From assembly GCA_030526455.1 (NCBI GenBank), contig JAUNCU010000010.1, positions 10,743 to 30,221 of the forward strand: a stretch of 19,479 nucleotides of DNA, written 5' to 3'. Positions 1-10,425 of the stretch are shown here, piece after piece. Below the pieces are notes generated by a model. The model saw nothing but the letters and a program-made list of their open reading frames with translations. It did no database searches and was not told the origin of the DNA. Source of the DNA: Bacteroidales bacterium (GTDB lineage Bacteria; Bacteroidota; Bacteroidia; Bacteroidales; Muribaculaceae). A program made the position numbers and the translations under genes. Numbering within the stretch: the stretch's first letter is position 1; each line of letters begins with the position of its first letter.

Positions 1-2517
<2,517 letters not shown>

Positions 2518-2615
2518 AATTTCATATTCATGCTGATATATTATTGCATGTCCTTTCACCCACCATCTCAGCAATACCCGTACCCCAGTCGCAAGCACTG
2601 CCAATTTGTCACTCA

Positions 2616-2634
2616 CCCAATCCCTCCCCCACCC
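2616..2634 (-). other. G-quadruplex motif in the clpB leader
   Basis: Read on the minus (clpB sense) strand this is GGG-T-GGGGG-A-GGG-ATT-GGG: four G-runs of at least three with loops of 1, 1 and 3 bases. That fits the standard intramolecular quadruplex pattern, and short loops favour stability. It lies about 100 bases upstream of the clpB ATG, so it would be in the 5' leader RNA or near the promoter. The motif is seen directly; folding and function are inferred. Confidence 0.5.
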
Positions 2635-2797
2635 TATAAGCCAAGAAAGTGTGGCCGCAAAAAAATGCTCGCCCCTTTTCAGCATCAAGGAGGCCGTTCA
2701 TGGGGAAAGCAAGGGAAATTTGCACAAAAAATGTTATAAATAGGGATTATTTATAATTATAAGGTGTGATTATAGTGGTGGATTGCGTAATTTTTAA

Positions 2798-2805
2798 TAA
2801 TTTTG
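2798..2805 (+). promoter_or_regulatory. candidate purH promoter -7 box
   Basis: TAATTTTG matches the Bacteroidota -7 consensus TAnnTTTG exactly. It would place the transcript start near 2812 and give a leader of about 90 bases before purH. No clean TTTG -33 box is found at the expected distance (the best around 2774-2778 is GTGG), so the call rests on the -7 box and the AT-rich context. A near-match TATTTTGG lies at 2811-2818. Confidence 0.4.
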
Positions 2806-2901
2806 TATTCTATTTTGGACAAATAGGCTGACCCCGCTGATTCACCTGCTTTTCGCAACAATACAGAGTCATGCGTGCGAAGGCCGAATTAACAAACAAT
2901 T

Positions 2902-4428
2902 ATGGCTGAAAAGAAACAAATTAAATCTGCTCTCATCTCCGTATTCCACAAAGACGGACTCGAAGACATTCTCAAGGAGTTAAACGACAATGGTGTAAAA
3001 TTCCTCTCAACCGGTGGCACCCAGAAGTTCATTCAGGAACTGGGCTATGCCTGCGAAGCCGTTGAAGACCTCACCAGTTACCCATCAATTCTCGGTGGCC
3101 GCGTGAAGACGCTCCACCCCAAGGTGTTTGGTGGCATTCTCAACCGCCGCGAGAATGAAAGCGACCAGCAGCAAATTGCACAATATGAAATTCCCGAGAT
3201 CGACCTCGTGATTGTGGATCTCTACCCATTTGAAGAAACAGTGGCAAGTGGTGCCGACCATGCCGCTATCATCGAAAAGATTGATATCGGTGGCATCTCG
3301 CTCATCCGCGCTGCCGCCAAGAACTACAACGACGTGGTGATTGTGGCTTCGAAGGCTCAATACAAGCCCCTGCTCGACGCCCTCAAGGAAAACGGCAACG
3401 CCGAAACCACACTCGCGCAGCGCCGCTGGTTTGCCAAGGAAGCATTCGCAGTATCGAGCGCCTACGATAGCCACATCTTCAACTACTTCGACGGCGAAGA
3501 ATGCAGCGCGCTGCGCCTGCCAGTGAACGGCAGCAAGGCACTGCGCTACGGCGAAAACCCACACCAGAAGGGTTACTACTTCGGCGACTTCGACGCTATG
3601 TTCACCCAACTCCACGGCAAGGAAATCAGTTACAACAACCTGCTCGACATCGATGCGGCTGTGAACCTGATCAAGGACTTCGACGAAACCACCTTCGTGA
3701 TCATGAAGCACAACAATGCCTGCGGCTTGGCTTCGCGCGAAAAACTCGTCGACGCCTTCAACGCCGCCCTCGCTGGCGACCCAGTGAGCGCATTCGGTGG
3801 CGTGCATGTGACCAACCGCGAGGTTGACGCTGCCACTGCCGAAGAGATGAACAAGGTGTTCATCGAAGTGTGCATCGCTCCATCCTACACCGACGAAGCC
3901 CTCGAAATTCTCAAGCAGAAGAAGAACCGCGTGATTCTGGTGATGAAAGACGTGGAAATTCCCGCTATGCAGTGCCGCACCGTGCTCAACGGCGCCCTCG
4001 TGCAGGAACGCGACGCTCACGTGGAAACTCCCGAAGAACTCAAGCAGTGCACCACCAAGGCTGTTACTCCCGAGCAAGTGGAAGACCTCCTTTTTGCCAA
4101 CAAGGTGGTGAAGCACAGCAAGAGCAACTCTATCGTGCTGGCCAAGAACAAGATGCTCATTGCCAGCGGCGTGGGCGAAACTTCGCGCGTAGACGCGCTG
4201 AAGCACGCCATTGAGAAGGCTCACAACTTCAAGCACGACCTGCAAGGTGCTGTGATGGCTAGCGACGCGTTCTTCCCATTTGCCGACTGCGTGGAAATCG
4301 CCCACAAGGAAGGCATCGACGCCGTGATCCAGCCTGGTGGTTCGGTGCGCGACGGCGAAAGCATTGAATATTGCAACAACAATGGAGTGGCCATGGTGAT
4401 GACCGGCGTTCGCCACTTCAAGCACTAA
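2902..4428 (+). CDS. purH: bifunctional AICAR transformylase / IMP cyclohydrolase PurH
   Basis: PurH does the last two steps of de novo purine synthesis in the cytoplasm: formylation of AICAR with 10-formyltetrahydrofolate, then closure to IMP. At 508 residues it is normal length for the family. The N-terminal MGS-like cyclohydrolase domain (about 1-135) shows FLSTGGTQKFI and GGRVKTLHPKVFGGIL, with the conserved lysine at 69. The C-terminal transformylase domain shows YGENPHQKG, the catalytic K269-H270 pair in KHNNACGLA, SDAFFPFADCVEIA, and the terminal IQPGGSVRD segment. It is preceded by a leader of about 90 bases and followed after only 36 bases by mreB on the same strand, so the two are probably co-transcribed, tying a purine gene to cell-shape genes. 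The ATG at 2902 starts the conserved N-terminus directly. Confidence 0.98.
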   Translation: MAEKKQIKSALISVFHKDGLEDILKELNDNGVKFLSTGGTQKFIQELGYACEAVEDLTSYPSILGGRVKTLHPKVFGGILNRRENESDQQQIAQYEIPEIDLVIVDLYPFEETVASGADHAAIIEKIDIGGISLIRAAAKNYNDVVIVASKAQYKPLLDALKENGNAETTLAQRRWFAKEAFAVSSAYDSHIFNYFDGEECSALRLPVNGSKALRYGENPHQKGYYFGDFDAMFTQLHGKEISYNNLLDIDAAVNLIKDFDETTFVIMKHNNACGLASREKLVDAFNAALAGDPVSAFGGVHVTNREVDAATAEEMNKVFIEVCIAPSYTDEALEILKQKKNRVILVMKDVEIPAMQCRTVLNGALVQERDAHVETPEELKQCTTKAVTPEQVEDLLFANKVVKHSKSNSIVLAKNKMLIASGVGETSRVDALKHAIEKAHNFKHDLQGAVMASDAFFPFADCVEIAHKEGIDAVIQPGGSVRDGESIEYCNNNGVAMVMTGVRHFKH

Positions 4429-4464
4429 TATTAACACAATAGATTTATTTAGATAATTACGACT

Positions 4465-5484
4465 ATGGGATTTTTCTCATTCCGACAAGAAATTGCTGTC
4501 GACTTAGGTACAGCAAACACGATTATCATCCACAAGGATAAGATCGTGATCGACGAGCCTTCGGTTGTAGCCCAGGATGCCAAGACTGGCAAAATGATTG
4601 CCGTGGGTGAAAAGGCTCGCGAAATGCACGGCAAGGTACACGAAGGTATCCGCACCATTCGCCCTCTGCGCGACGGTGTGATTGCCGACTTCAACGCCGC
4701 CGAAATGATGATTCGCGGCATGATCAAGAAAGTGAGCAGCAAAAACGGCTGGATGTCGCCTTCACTCACCATGGTGGTGTGCATCCCTTCAGGCTCTACC
4801 GAAGTGGAAATTCGTGCTGTGCGCGACTCTAGTGAGCACGCAGGCGGCCGCGAAGTGTATATGATCTACGAACCCATGGCAGCAGCGCTGGGTATCGGTC
4901 TCGACGTGCTTGCCCCTGAAGGCAACATGATTGTGGATATAGGTGGCGGTACCACCGAAATCGCCGTGATTTCGCTCGGCGGTATCGTGAGCAACAAGAG
5001 TATCCGCATCGCGGGCGACGACCTCACCGAAGACATCATGGAGCACATGCGCCGCGTCCACAACGTGAAGGTGGGAGAACGCACTGCCGAATTGATCAAG
5101 ATCAACGTGGGTTCTGCCCTCACCGAACTCGACAATCCACCCGAAGACTTCGTGGTGCACGGTCCTCACCAGATGACTGCCCTGCCTATGGAAGTGCCCA
5201 TCTCCTACCAGGAAATTTGCCACTGCCTCGAAAAGTCAATCTCCAAGATTGAGGCAGCGGTGCTGAGCGCCCTCGAGCAGACTCCACCCGAACTCTATGC
5301 CGACATCGTGCGCAACGGTGTGTATCTGGCTGGTGGTGGCGCACTGCTGCGCGGCCTCGACAAGCGCTTGCAGGACAAGATTGGCATCCCATTCCACGTG
5401 GCCGAAGACCCACTGCACGCAGTGGCAAAGGGCACCGGTGTGGCGCTGCGCAACATCAAGCACTTCAAGTTCTTGAAGCAATAG
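4465..5484 (+). CDS. mreB: rod-shape actin homologue MreB
   Basis: MreB forms ATP-dependent filaments under the inner membrane that position the lateral wall-synthesis machinery. The 339-residue protein is close to the family norm (E. coli about 347). The actin-fold nucleotide site is intact: phosphate-1 loop DLGTANT at 13-19, phosphate-2 loop DIGGGTTEIAVIS near 158-170, and adenosine motif LAGGGALLRGLD near 287-299. The N-terminus MGFFSFRQEI could form the short membrane-binding end seen in other MreBs. It lies 36 bases after purH without a terminator or obvious promoter between, and 126 bases before mreC, a gap that contains a strong hairpin. First gene of the mreB-mreC-mreD-mrdA-rodA series. 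Confidence 0.98.
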   Translation: MGFFSFRQEIAVDLGTANTIIIHKDKIVIDEPSVVAQDAKTGKMIAVGEKAREMHGKVHEGIRTIRPLRDGVIADFNAAEMMIRGMIKKVSSKNGWMSPSLTMVVCIPSGSTEVEIRAVRDSSEHAGGREVYMIYEPMAAALGIGLDVLAPEGNMIVDIGGGTTEIAVISLGGIVSNKSIRIAGDDLTEDIMEHMRRVHNVKVGERTAELIKINVGSALTELDNPPEDFVVHGPHQMTALPMEVPISYQEICHCLEKSISKIEAAVLSALEQTPPELYADIVRNGVYLAGGGALLRGLDKRLQDKIGIPFHVAEDPLHAVAKGTGVALRNIKHFKFLKQ

Positions 5485-5525
5485 CCGATACATAAGAAAC
5501 ATCATTTTAATGATTTTGATAGCAC

Positions 5526-5555
5526 AGGAAGGCAACGACTCGTCATTGCCTTCTT
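5526..5555 (+). promoter_or_regulatory. hairpin between mreB and mreC, possible partial terminator
   Basis: The arms AGGAAGGCAA (5526-5535) and TTGCCTTCTT (5546-5555) pair over 10 bp with one G-U, closing a 10-base loop that itself contains GAC/GTC. No run of T follows (the next bases are ATGCG), so it is not a classic intrinsic terminator. It sits 41 bases after the mreB stop and 55 bases before the mreC start. It could protect the 3' end of purH-mreB mRNA or reduce read-through so that MreB is made in excess over MreC and MreD. Confidence 0.45.
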
Positions 5556-5610
5556 ATGCGTATCTATAGGTGTGATACTTTACCCGTAAAGCAAAGAGAA
5601 ATCGGAGCAC

Positions 5611-6483
5611 ATGAATAATCTACTGCAATTCATCGTAAAGCACGTGCCGTGGTTTGTGTTTATCATCTATGTGGTGATAAGTTGCATACTGCTGTTCAGC
5701 AACAACCCCTACCAGCAAAGCGTGTATCTTTCGTCGGCCAACGGCGTGAGCGCCAGCGTGTATGAAACCTACAGCGGCGTGACCTCGTACTTCGGCCTCA
5801 AAGCCGTGAACGAAGACCTCCTGAAGCGCAACACCGCGCTGCGAATGGAGATTTCGCGACTGCAGAAAGAATTGAAAAACTGCAAGTTGCAGATCCCCGA
5901 CACCACTGGCATCCTCGCTAAAAGCGAAGGCGACTACTCCTTCGTGGTGGCCAACGTGATCAGCAACAGCGTGGCGCAGCCAGCCAACTTCATCACCATC
6001 GACCGCGGTAGCGACGACGGCATCGTGCCCGAAATGGGCGTGGTGGGCCACAACGGCGTGGTGGGCATCGTGAACGTGGTGGGCAAGCACTCGGCACGCA
6101 TCATCTCGCTCATCAACCCCTACACCCGCCTCTCGTGCAAGGTGAAGAAAAACAACAAGTTCGGCACCCTGATATGGACCGGCGGCGACTACCGCTACGC
6201 CACCCTCACCGAACTGCCTCGCGACGGCAAATACAACAAGGGCGACAGCGTGGTCACCAACGGCTACTCTTCGCTCTTCCCCGAAGGCATCATGGTGGGC
6301 GTGATTGAAGGCGAAGACAAGGAAATGTCGAGCAACTTCATGGCAGTGAAGGTGAAGTTGAGCACCGACTTCTCGCAACTGAAAAACGTGAGCGCCCTCC
6401 ACAACAAGATGCGCGTGGAACTCAAAGCGCTCGAATCGAAAGACAACAACCCCAGCGGTGCAAAGAAGGAGGAAAAGAAATAA
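5611..6483 (+). CDS. mreC: rod shape-determining protein MreC
   Basis: MreC is a bitopic inner-membrane protein whose periplasmic part binds and activates PBP2 within the elongasome. The 290-residue frame shows a short cytoplasmic start, one transmembrane helix at about 13-32 (PWFVFIIYVVISCILLF), a coiled coil at about 68-98 (ending near RLQKELKNCKLQIPD), then the beta-rich MreC core (about 110-270) with GVVGHNGVVGIVNVVGKHSA and YTRLSCKVKKNNKFGTLIW. The C-terminus is a charged lysine and glutamate tail. The stop codon overlaps the mreD start by one base (TAATG), which suggests translational coupling. Preceded by the mreB-mreC hairpin. Confidence 0.96.
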   Translation: MNNLLQFIVKHVPWFVFIIYVVISCILLFSNNPYQQSVYLSSANGVSASVYETYSGVTSYFGLKAVNEDLLKRNTALRMEISRLQKELKNCKLQIPDTTGILAKSEGDYSFVVANVISNSVAQPANFITIDRGSDDGIVPEMGVVGHNGVVGIVNVVGKHSARIISLINPYTRLSCKVKKNNKFGTLIWTGGDYRYATLTELPRDGKYNKGDSVVTNGYSSLFPEGIMVGVIEGEDKEMSSNFMAVKVKLSTDFSQLKNVSALHNKMRVELKALESKDNNPSGAKKEEKK

Positions 6484-6998
6484 TGGCAAAATCCACACTA
6501 CAATTCATCATTCTGTTTGTGATTCTGGTTTTGGTGCAGGTGATCTTCAGCAAAATCATGCTCTTCAATGTGGCCACGCCCATCATCTTCATCTATCTGC
6601 TGATGCGCTTGCCCATAGGCCTGTCGCTCACCTGGCTCTTCACCATCGCGTTTTTCTCGGGACTCTCGATCGATGTGTTCAACAACACGCAGGGCATGAA
6701 CGCCCTGGCGTGCCTGCTCATAGCGGCGGTGCGCTCGAAGGTGTTCTTCACCTTCGTCACCCGCGACGACGACTCCAACATCATCGTGCCCTCGTGCAAA
6801 AGCATCGGCACGGGCAACTATCTGAAATACGCGGGCACCATCACGTTCGTCTACTGCTTCCTCATCTTCTTCATCCAGGCGTTTACCTTCCACAACGTGA
6901 TGCTCACCGTGGCTCGCATTGTGTGCAGTTTCGCCCTGTCGCTCATCCTCATCTATGGCATCGACAGCCTCATGACCACGCGACGCGAGAAGAGATAA
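6483..6998 (+). CDS. mreD: rod shape-determining protein MreD
   Basis: MreD is a small polytopic inner-membrane partner of MreC. This 171-residue product is almost wholly hydrophobic with about five predicted membrane segments: LQFIILFVILVLVQVIF near the start, TPIIFIYLLMRLPIGLSLTW, FTIAFFSGLSIDVF, FVYCFLIFFIQAFTF and VCSFALSLILIYGIDSLM at the end, followed by a basic tail TTRREKR. MreD is poorly conserved in sequence, so the call relies on hydrophobic profile, the IDVFNNTQGMNALACLL stretch typical of Bacteroidota MreD, length and position. Its ATG overlaps the mreC stop by one base. The 63 bases to mrdA contain no obvious terminator. Confidence 0.93.
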   Translation: MAKSTLQFIILFVILVLVQVIFSKIMLFNVATPIIFIYLLMRLPIGLSLTWLFTIAFFSGLSIDVFNNTQGMNALACLLIAAVRSKVFFTFVTRDDDSNIIVPSCKSIGTGNYLKYAGTITFVYCFLIFFIQAFTFHNVMLTVARIVCSFALSLILIYGIDSLMTTRREKR

Positions 6999-7061
6999 CC
7001 ACCTCTGAGTAATCACTTTTGTTCACTCCCACTCTCCCCCTATACTTGATAATTTACCTCC

Positions 7062-8873
7062 ATGAGAAAAGATTATAACCTGGAGAAAAGAAAATACGTG
7101 ATTGGCGGCTTCATCGTGGTGCTGGTGTGCATCTACATCGTGAGGCTCTTCATGCTGCAAATCGTGGACGACTCCTACAAAGACAAGTCGGAGGGCAACG
7201 CCTACGTGCACAAGATGATATACCCGTCGCGAGGACTCATTTTCGACCGCTACGGCAAACTGATCGTCTACAACCAGCCGTCGTACGACCTGACGGTGAT
7301 TCTGAAAGACGTTCAGCCCTTCGACACAGTCGACTTCTGCAACACGCTGCAAATCACCCGCGAAGAATTCGACGAGCGCCTCGAGAAGGTGAGGGCCACC
7401 AAGCGCATCTATAGCGAGCAGGTGTTTCTCGCCCACATCGACCAGGAAGACTACGGACGCATTCAGGAAAAACTCTACCGCTTCCCCGGCTTCTCCATTG
7501 TACAGCGCATCATGCGCGACTACACCCAGCCCGTGGGCGCCACGTTTCTGGGCGACATCAGAGAGGTGAACGCGCAGGAAGTGGAGAAAGACGACTACTA
7601 CAACCCCGGCGACCTCATCGGCGACATGGGTCTGGAAAAGGAATATGAAAAATACCTGCGCGGCGTGAAGGGCGAGGAAATCCTCATTCGCGACCACGTG
7701 GGCCGCATCAAGGGCCACTACAACAACGGCGCGCTCGACATCAAGCCACAGGCGGGACACAATCTGCGACTGGGCATCGACCTCGACCTGCAGGTGTATG
7801 GCGAACAACTGATGAAGGGCAAGCGTGGCGCTATCGTGGCCATCGAACCCGCCACAGGCGAAATCCTCGCGCTGGTCACCTCGCCCACCTACGACCCACG
7901 ACTGCTCGTGGGCAAGGACCGCGGCAAGAACTACGTGAGCCTGCTCAAGGACGAAGACAAGCCCACCTTCAACCGCGCCATCCAGGCGGCATACCCACCG
8001 GGCTCCACCTTCAAGCCTTCGCAAGGCCTGATTCTGCAACAGGAGGGCATCATCACCACCAGCACCATGTATCCCTGCAGCCGTGGCTTCGTGATCAAGG
8101 GCATGCGCGTGGGTTGCCACGGCCATGCTGCGCCGCTCAACCTGAAGCCAGCCCTCACCACTTCGTGCAACGCCTTCTTCTGCTGGGGATTGCGCAACAT
8201 GCTCAACAACCGAAAATACGGCAAGGTGGCCGACGCCTTCGAGGTGTGGAAAAACCACCTTGTGTCGCTCGGCTACGGTAAGAAACTGGGCATCGACCTG
8301 CCTTTTGAAAGCCGTGGCTTCCTCCCCAACTCGAAATATTACGACGATCACATCAAGGGCGGATGGAACGCCAACACCATCATCTCCGTTTCGATTGGAC
8401 AAGGCGAAATCCTTGCCACACCGCTCCAGATTGCCAACCTATGCGCCGCCATCGCCAACCGTGGCTACTTCTACACGCCCCACCTGGTGAAGCGCATCGA
8501 GGGCGTGGGCGTGCTCAAGCGATTCAAGGAAAAGCGCGTGCCCACCATCGACCAGAAATACTACGCCGAGGTGGTGGCCGGCATGCGTGGCGCCGTCACG
8601 GGCGGTACGTGCCGCAGAGCCAGCCTCGAAGGCATAGAGGTGTGTGGCAAGACGGGTACGGCACAGAACCCTCACGGCCGCGACCACTCCGCCTTCATGG
8701 GCTTCGCGCCTATGAACAATCCCAAGATTGCCGTGGCGGTGTATGTGGAAAACGGTGGCTTCGGCGCCGAATACGGTGTGCCCATCGGTAGCCTCATGAT
8801 TGAGAAATACCTCAACCGCGAGGTGAAGCGCACCGATATGGAAAATCAAATGATGAACGCAAGAATCAACTAA
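7062..8873 (+). CDS. mrdA: penicillin-binding protein 2, elongation-specific transpeptidase
   Basis: PBP2 cross-links lateral-wall peptidoglycan in the periplasm and partners with RodA. The 603-residue frame has a short basic cytoplasmic start, one membrane anchor at about 13-32 (VIGGFIVVLVCIYIVRLFML), a dimerisation/pedestal domain (YPSRGLIFDRYGKLIVYN near 50-65, then to about 220), and a transpeptidase domain from about 225. All three active-site motifs are intact: S315-T-F-K318 with the acylated serine, S368-C-N370, and K530-T-G532. The SxN motif reads SCN. Length is in the usual class B PBP range. Starts 63 bases after mreD and ends 25 bases before rodA, consistent with one operon and equal supply of the PBP2-RodA pair. 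Confidence 0.97.
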   Translation: MRKDYNLEKRKYVIGGFIVVLVCIYIVRLFMLQIVDDSYKDKSEGNAYVHKMIYPSRGLIFDRYGKLIVYNQPSYDLTVILKDVQPFDTVDFCNTLQITREEFDERLEKVRATKRIYSEQVFLAHIDQEDYGRIQEKLYRFPGFSIVQRIMRDYTQPVGATFLGDIREVNAQEVEKDDYYNPGDLIGDMGLEKEYEKYLRGVKGEEILIRDHVGRIKGHYNNGALDIKPQAGHNLRLGIDLDLQVYGEQLMKGKRGAIVAIEPATGEILALVTSPTYDPRLLVGKDRGKNYVSLLKDEDKPTFNRAIQAAYPPGSTFKPSQGLILQQEGIITTSTMYPCSRGFVIKGMRVGCHGHAAPLNLKPALTTSCNAFFCWGLRNMLNNRKYGKVADAFEVWKNHLVSLGYGKKLGIDLPFESRGFLPNSKYYDDHIKGGWNANTIISVSIGQGEILATPLQIANLCAAIANRGYFYTPHLVKRIEGVGVLKRFKEKRVPTIDQKYYAEVVAGMRGAVTGGTCRRASLEGIEVCGKTGTAQNPHGRDHSAFMGFAPMNNPKIAVAVYVENGGFGAEYGVPIGSLMIEKYLNREVKRTDMENQMMNARIN

Positions 8874-8898
8874 CCAACGCAAAAAACAATTCCTAAAC

Positions 8899-10356
8899 GT
8901 GAGCAGCAACGAAAACAGCATATTCAAGTCAATCGACTGGTTTACCATCATCCTCTACCTGGTGATGACCATCTATGGCGCCATCAGCATCTATGCGGCG
9001 AAATACAACTTCGACGCCACCAGCCTGTTCAGTTTCGAGACCTTCTCGGGCAAACAGTTCACCTGGATTATCCTCTCCCTTTGCCTGGGCTTCTCCCTGC
9101 TGCTGATCGATAGAAAATTCTACGAGGCCTACGCCTACCCCATCTACGGCGGAATGATATTGCTGCTCATACTCACCATCTTCATCGCCCCGAATGTGAA
9201 GGGCTCGCACTCGTGGATTGTGCTGGGTCCAGTGAGTCTGCAGCCGGCCGAGTTTGCGAAATTTGCCACGGCACTGGCGCTGGCTAAACTCTTCAGCACC
9301 TACGGCTTCAACCTCAATTCGGGCCGAAACATGGCCATCGCCGTGGGCATCATCATGCTGCCCATTCTCATCATCATCATGCAGAACGAAACCGGCTCGG
9401 CGCTGGTCTACTGCTCGCTCGTGTTTATGCTCTACCGCGAAGGCATGACGGGCCTCGTGCTCTTTGCCGGCCTGGCGGCAGTGGTTATTTTCGTGATCAC
9501 ACTCAAGTATGCCGACGTGCCGTTCATGGACATCACCATGGGCGAATTCGTGGTGTTCATTCTGCTGATGCTCATCATCGTGGGCATGCTCCACATCTAT
9601 TGCAAATCCCACTTTGCGGCGCGCAACGTGCTGCTGGGCTATCTCGCCACTGGCGCATTAGCCATCGGCGCTCACTACCTGGGCTTCGACATTCATGGCT
9701 ACCTCTTCTTCTTCCCCGTCATCATCATCTCGCTCATCTACCTGGTGTGGGAATTCATCAGGATGAACAACCACCGCATTCTCACCACCATCGGTTTCGC
9801 CATAGCGGGCATGTGCCTGCTCTTCACCGTGAACTTCGCCTTCAACGAGGTGCTCAAGCCTCACCAGCAAATGCGCATCAAAGTGGCGCTGGGCATCGAA
9901 GACGACATTCGCGGACAGGGCTACAACGTGAACCAGAGCAAAATCGCCATCGGTTCGGGCGGACTCTTGGGCAAGGGATTCCTCAACGGCACACAGACAA
10001 AATTCGGCTATGTGCCTGAACAGCACACCGACTTCATCTACTGCACCATCGGCGAAGAGCAAGGCTTCGTGGGTTCGGTGGCTGTGCTCGTGCTGTTCCT
10101 GGCACTCATTCTGCGCGTAATCGCCATTGCCGAACGCCAGCACACCGCCTTTGCACGCGTCTACGCCTACTGTGTGGCATCGATACTCATCTTCCACCTG
10201 AGCATCAACGTGGGCATGGTGCTAGGTCTATGCCCCGTGATCGGCATCCCGCTCCCCTTCTTCAGTTACGGCGGTTCATCGCTGTGGGGCTTCACCACGC
10301 TCCTCTTCATCCTGCTCCGCATCGACGCCTCCCGCTCGCAATACGGCGTGTGGTAA
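8899..10356 (+). CDS. rodA: SEDS peptidoglycan glycosyltransferase RodA
   Basis: RodA polymerises glycan strands from lipid II and works with PBP2. The 485-residue protein is hydrophobic throughout with about ten or more membrane helices. SEDS hallmarks are present: KGSHSWIVLGPVSLQPAEFAK near residues 98-118, NETGSALVY near 168, GQGYNVNQSKIAIGSGGLLGKG near 335-356, PEQHTDFIYCTIGEEQGF near 372-389, and the C-terminal GIPLPFFSYGGSS. It is clearly longer than E. coli RodA (about 370); the surplus is in the middle (about 200-325), where extra hydrophobic segments occur. The start is a GTG at 8899, since the next in-frame ATG would remove the conserved cytoplasmic start and part of the first helix. 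Last gene of the cluster; the secreted hydrolase follows after 69 bases. Confidence 0.96.
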   Translation: MSSNENSIFKSIDWFTIILYLVMTIYGAISIYAAKYNFDATSLFSFETFSGKQFTWIILSLCLGFSLLLIDRKFYEAYAYPIYGGMILLLILTIFIAPNVKGSHSWIVLGPVSLQPAEFAKFATALALAKLFSTYGFNLNSGRNMAIAVGIIMLPILIIIMQNETGSALVYCSLVFMLYREGMTGLVLFAGLAAVVIFVITLKYADVPFMDITMGEFVVFILLMLIIVGMLHIYCKSHFAARNVLLGYLATGALAIGAHYLGFDIHGYLFFFPVIIISLIYLVWEFIRMNNHRILTTIGFAIAGMCLLFTVNFAFNEVLKPHQQMRIKVALGIEDDIRGQGYNVNQSKIAIGSGGLLGKGFLNGTQTKFGYVPEQHTDFIYCTIGEEQGFVGSVAVLVLFLALILRVIAIAERQHTAFARVYAYCVASILIFHLSINVGMVLGLCPVIGIPLPFFSYGGSSLWGFTTLLFILLRIDASRSQYGVW

Positions 10357-10425
10357 AGCATCGCCCCCTTCGGCTATCTATTAAAAAACATATTATTCAC
10401 CTTCATTACTCACCTCTCCACAAGC

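Larger units (their letters stand above)
2518..2901. other. divergent clpB/purH intergenic region
   Basis: This 384-bp stretch separates the divergent starts of clpB and purH and holds no convincing gene. Its clpB-proximal half (about 2540-2640) is C-rich on the plus strand, so any clpB leader RNA is G-rich and includes a G-quadruplex-type motif. Its middle (about 2730-2810) is very AT-rich and holds a perfect 12-bp palindrome TTATAATTATAA at 2751-2762 and the likely purH promoter. Close to purH is a weak inverted repeat, TTCGCA at 2852-2857 and TGCGAA at 2876-2881. A 106-codon open frame at 2419-2739 overlaps clpB and has a proline- and lysine-rich unstructured translation; I treat it as chance. 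Confidence 0.7.

Noticed and set aside
2518..2901. CIRCE or other heat-shock operator for clpB
   Set aside because: No TTAGCACTC/GAGTGCTAA-type inverted repeat was found; the 12-bp palindrome at 2751-2762 is pure A/T and may be chance.
3085..8402. Long minus-strand frames opposite purH, mreC, mreD and mrdA (for example 3085-4437 and 7023-8402)
   Set aside because: Antisense shadows with repetitive H/V/E composition; the sense genes carry intact family motifs.
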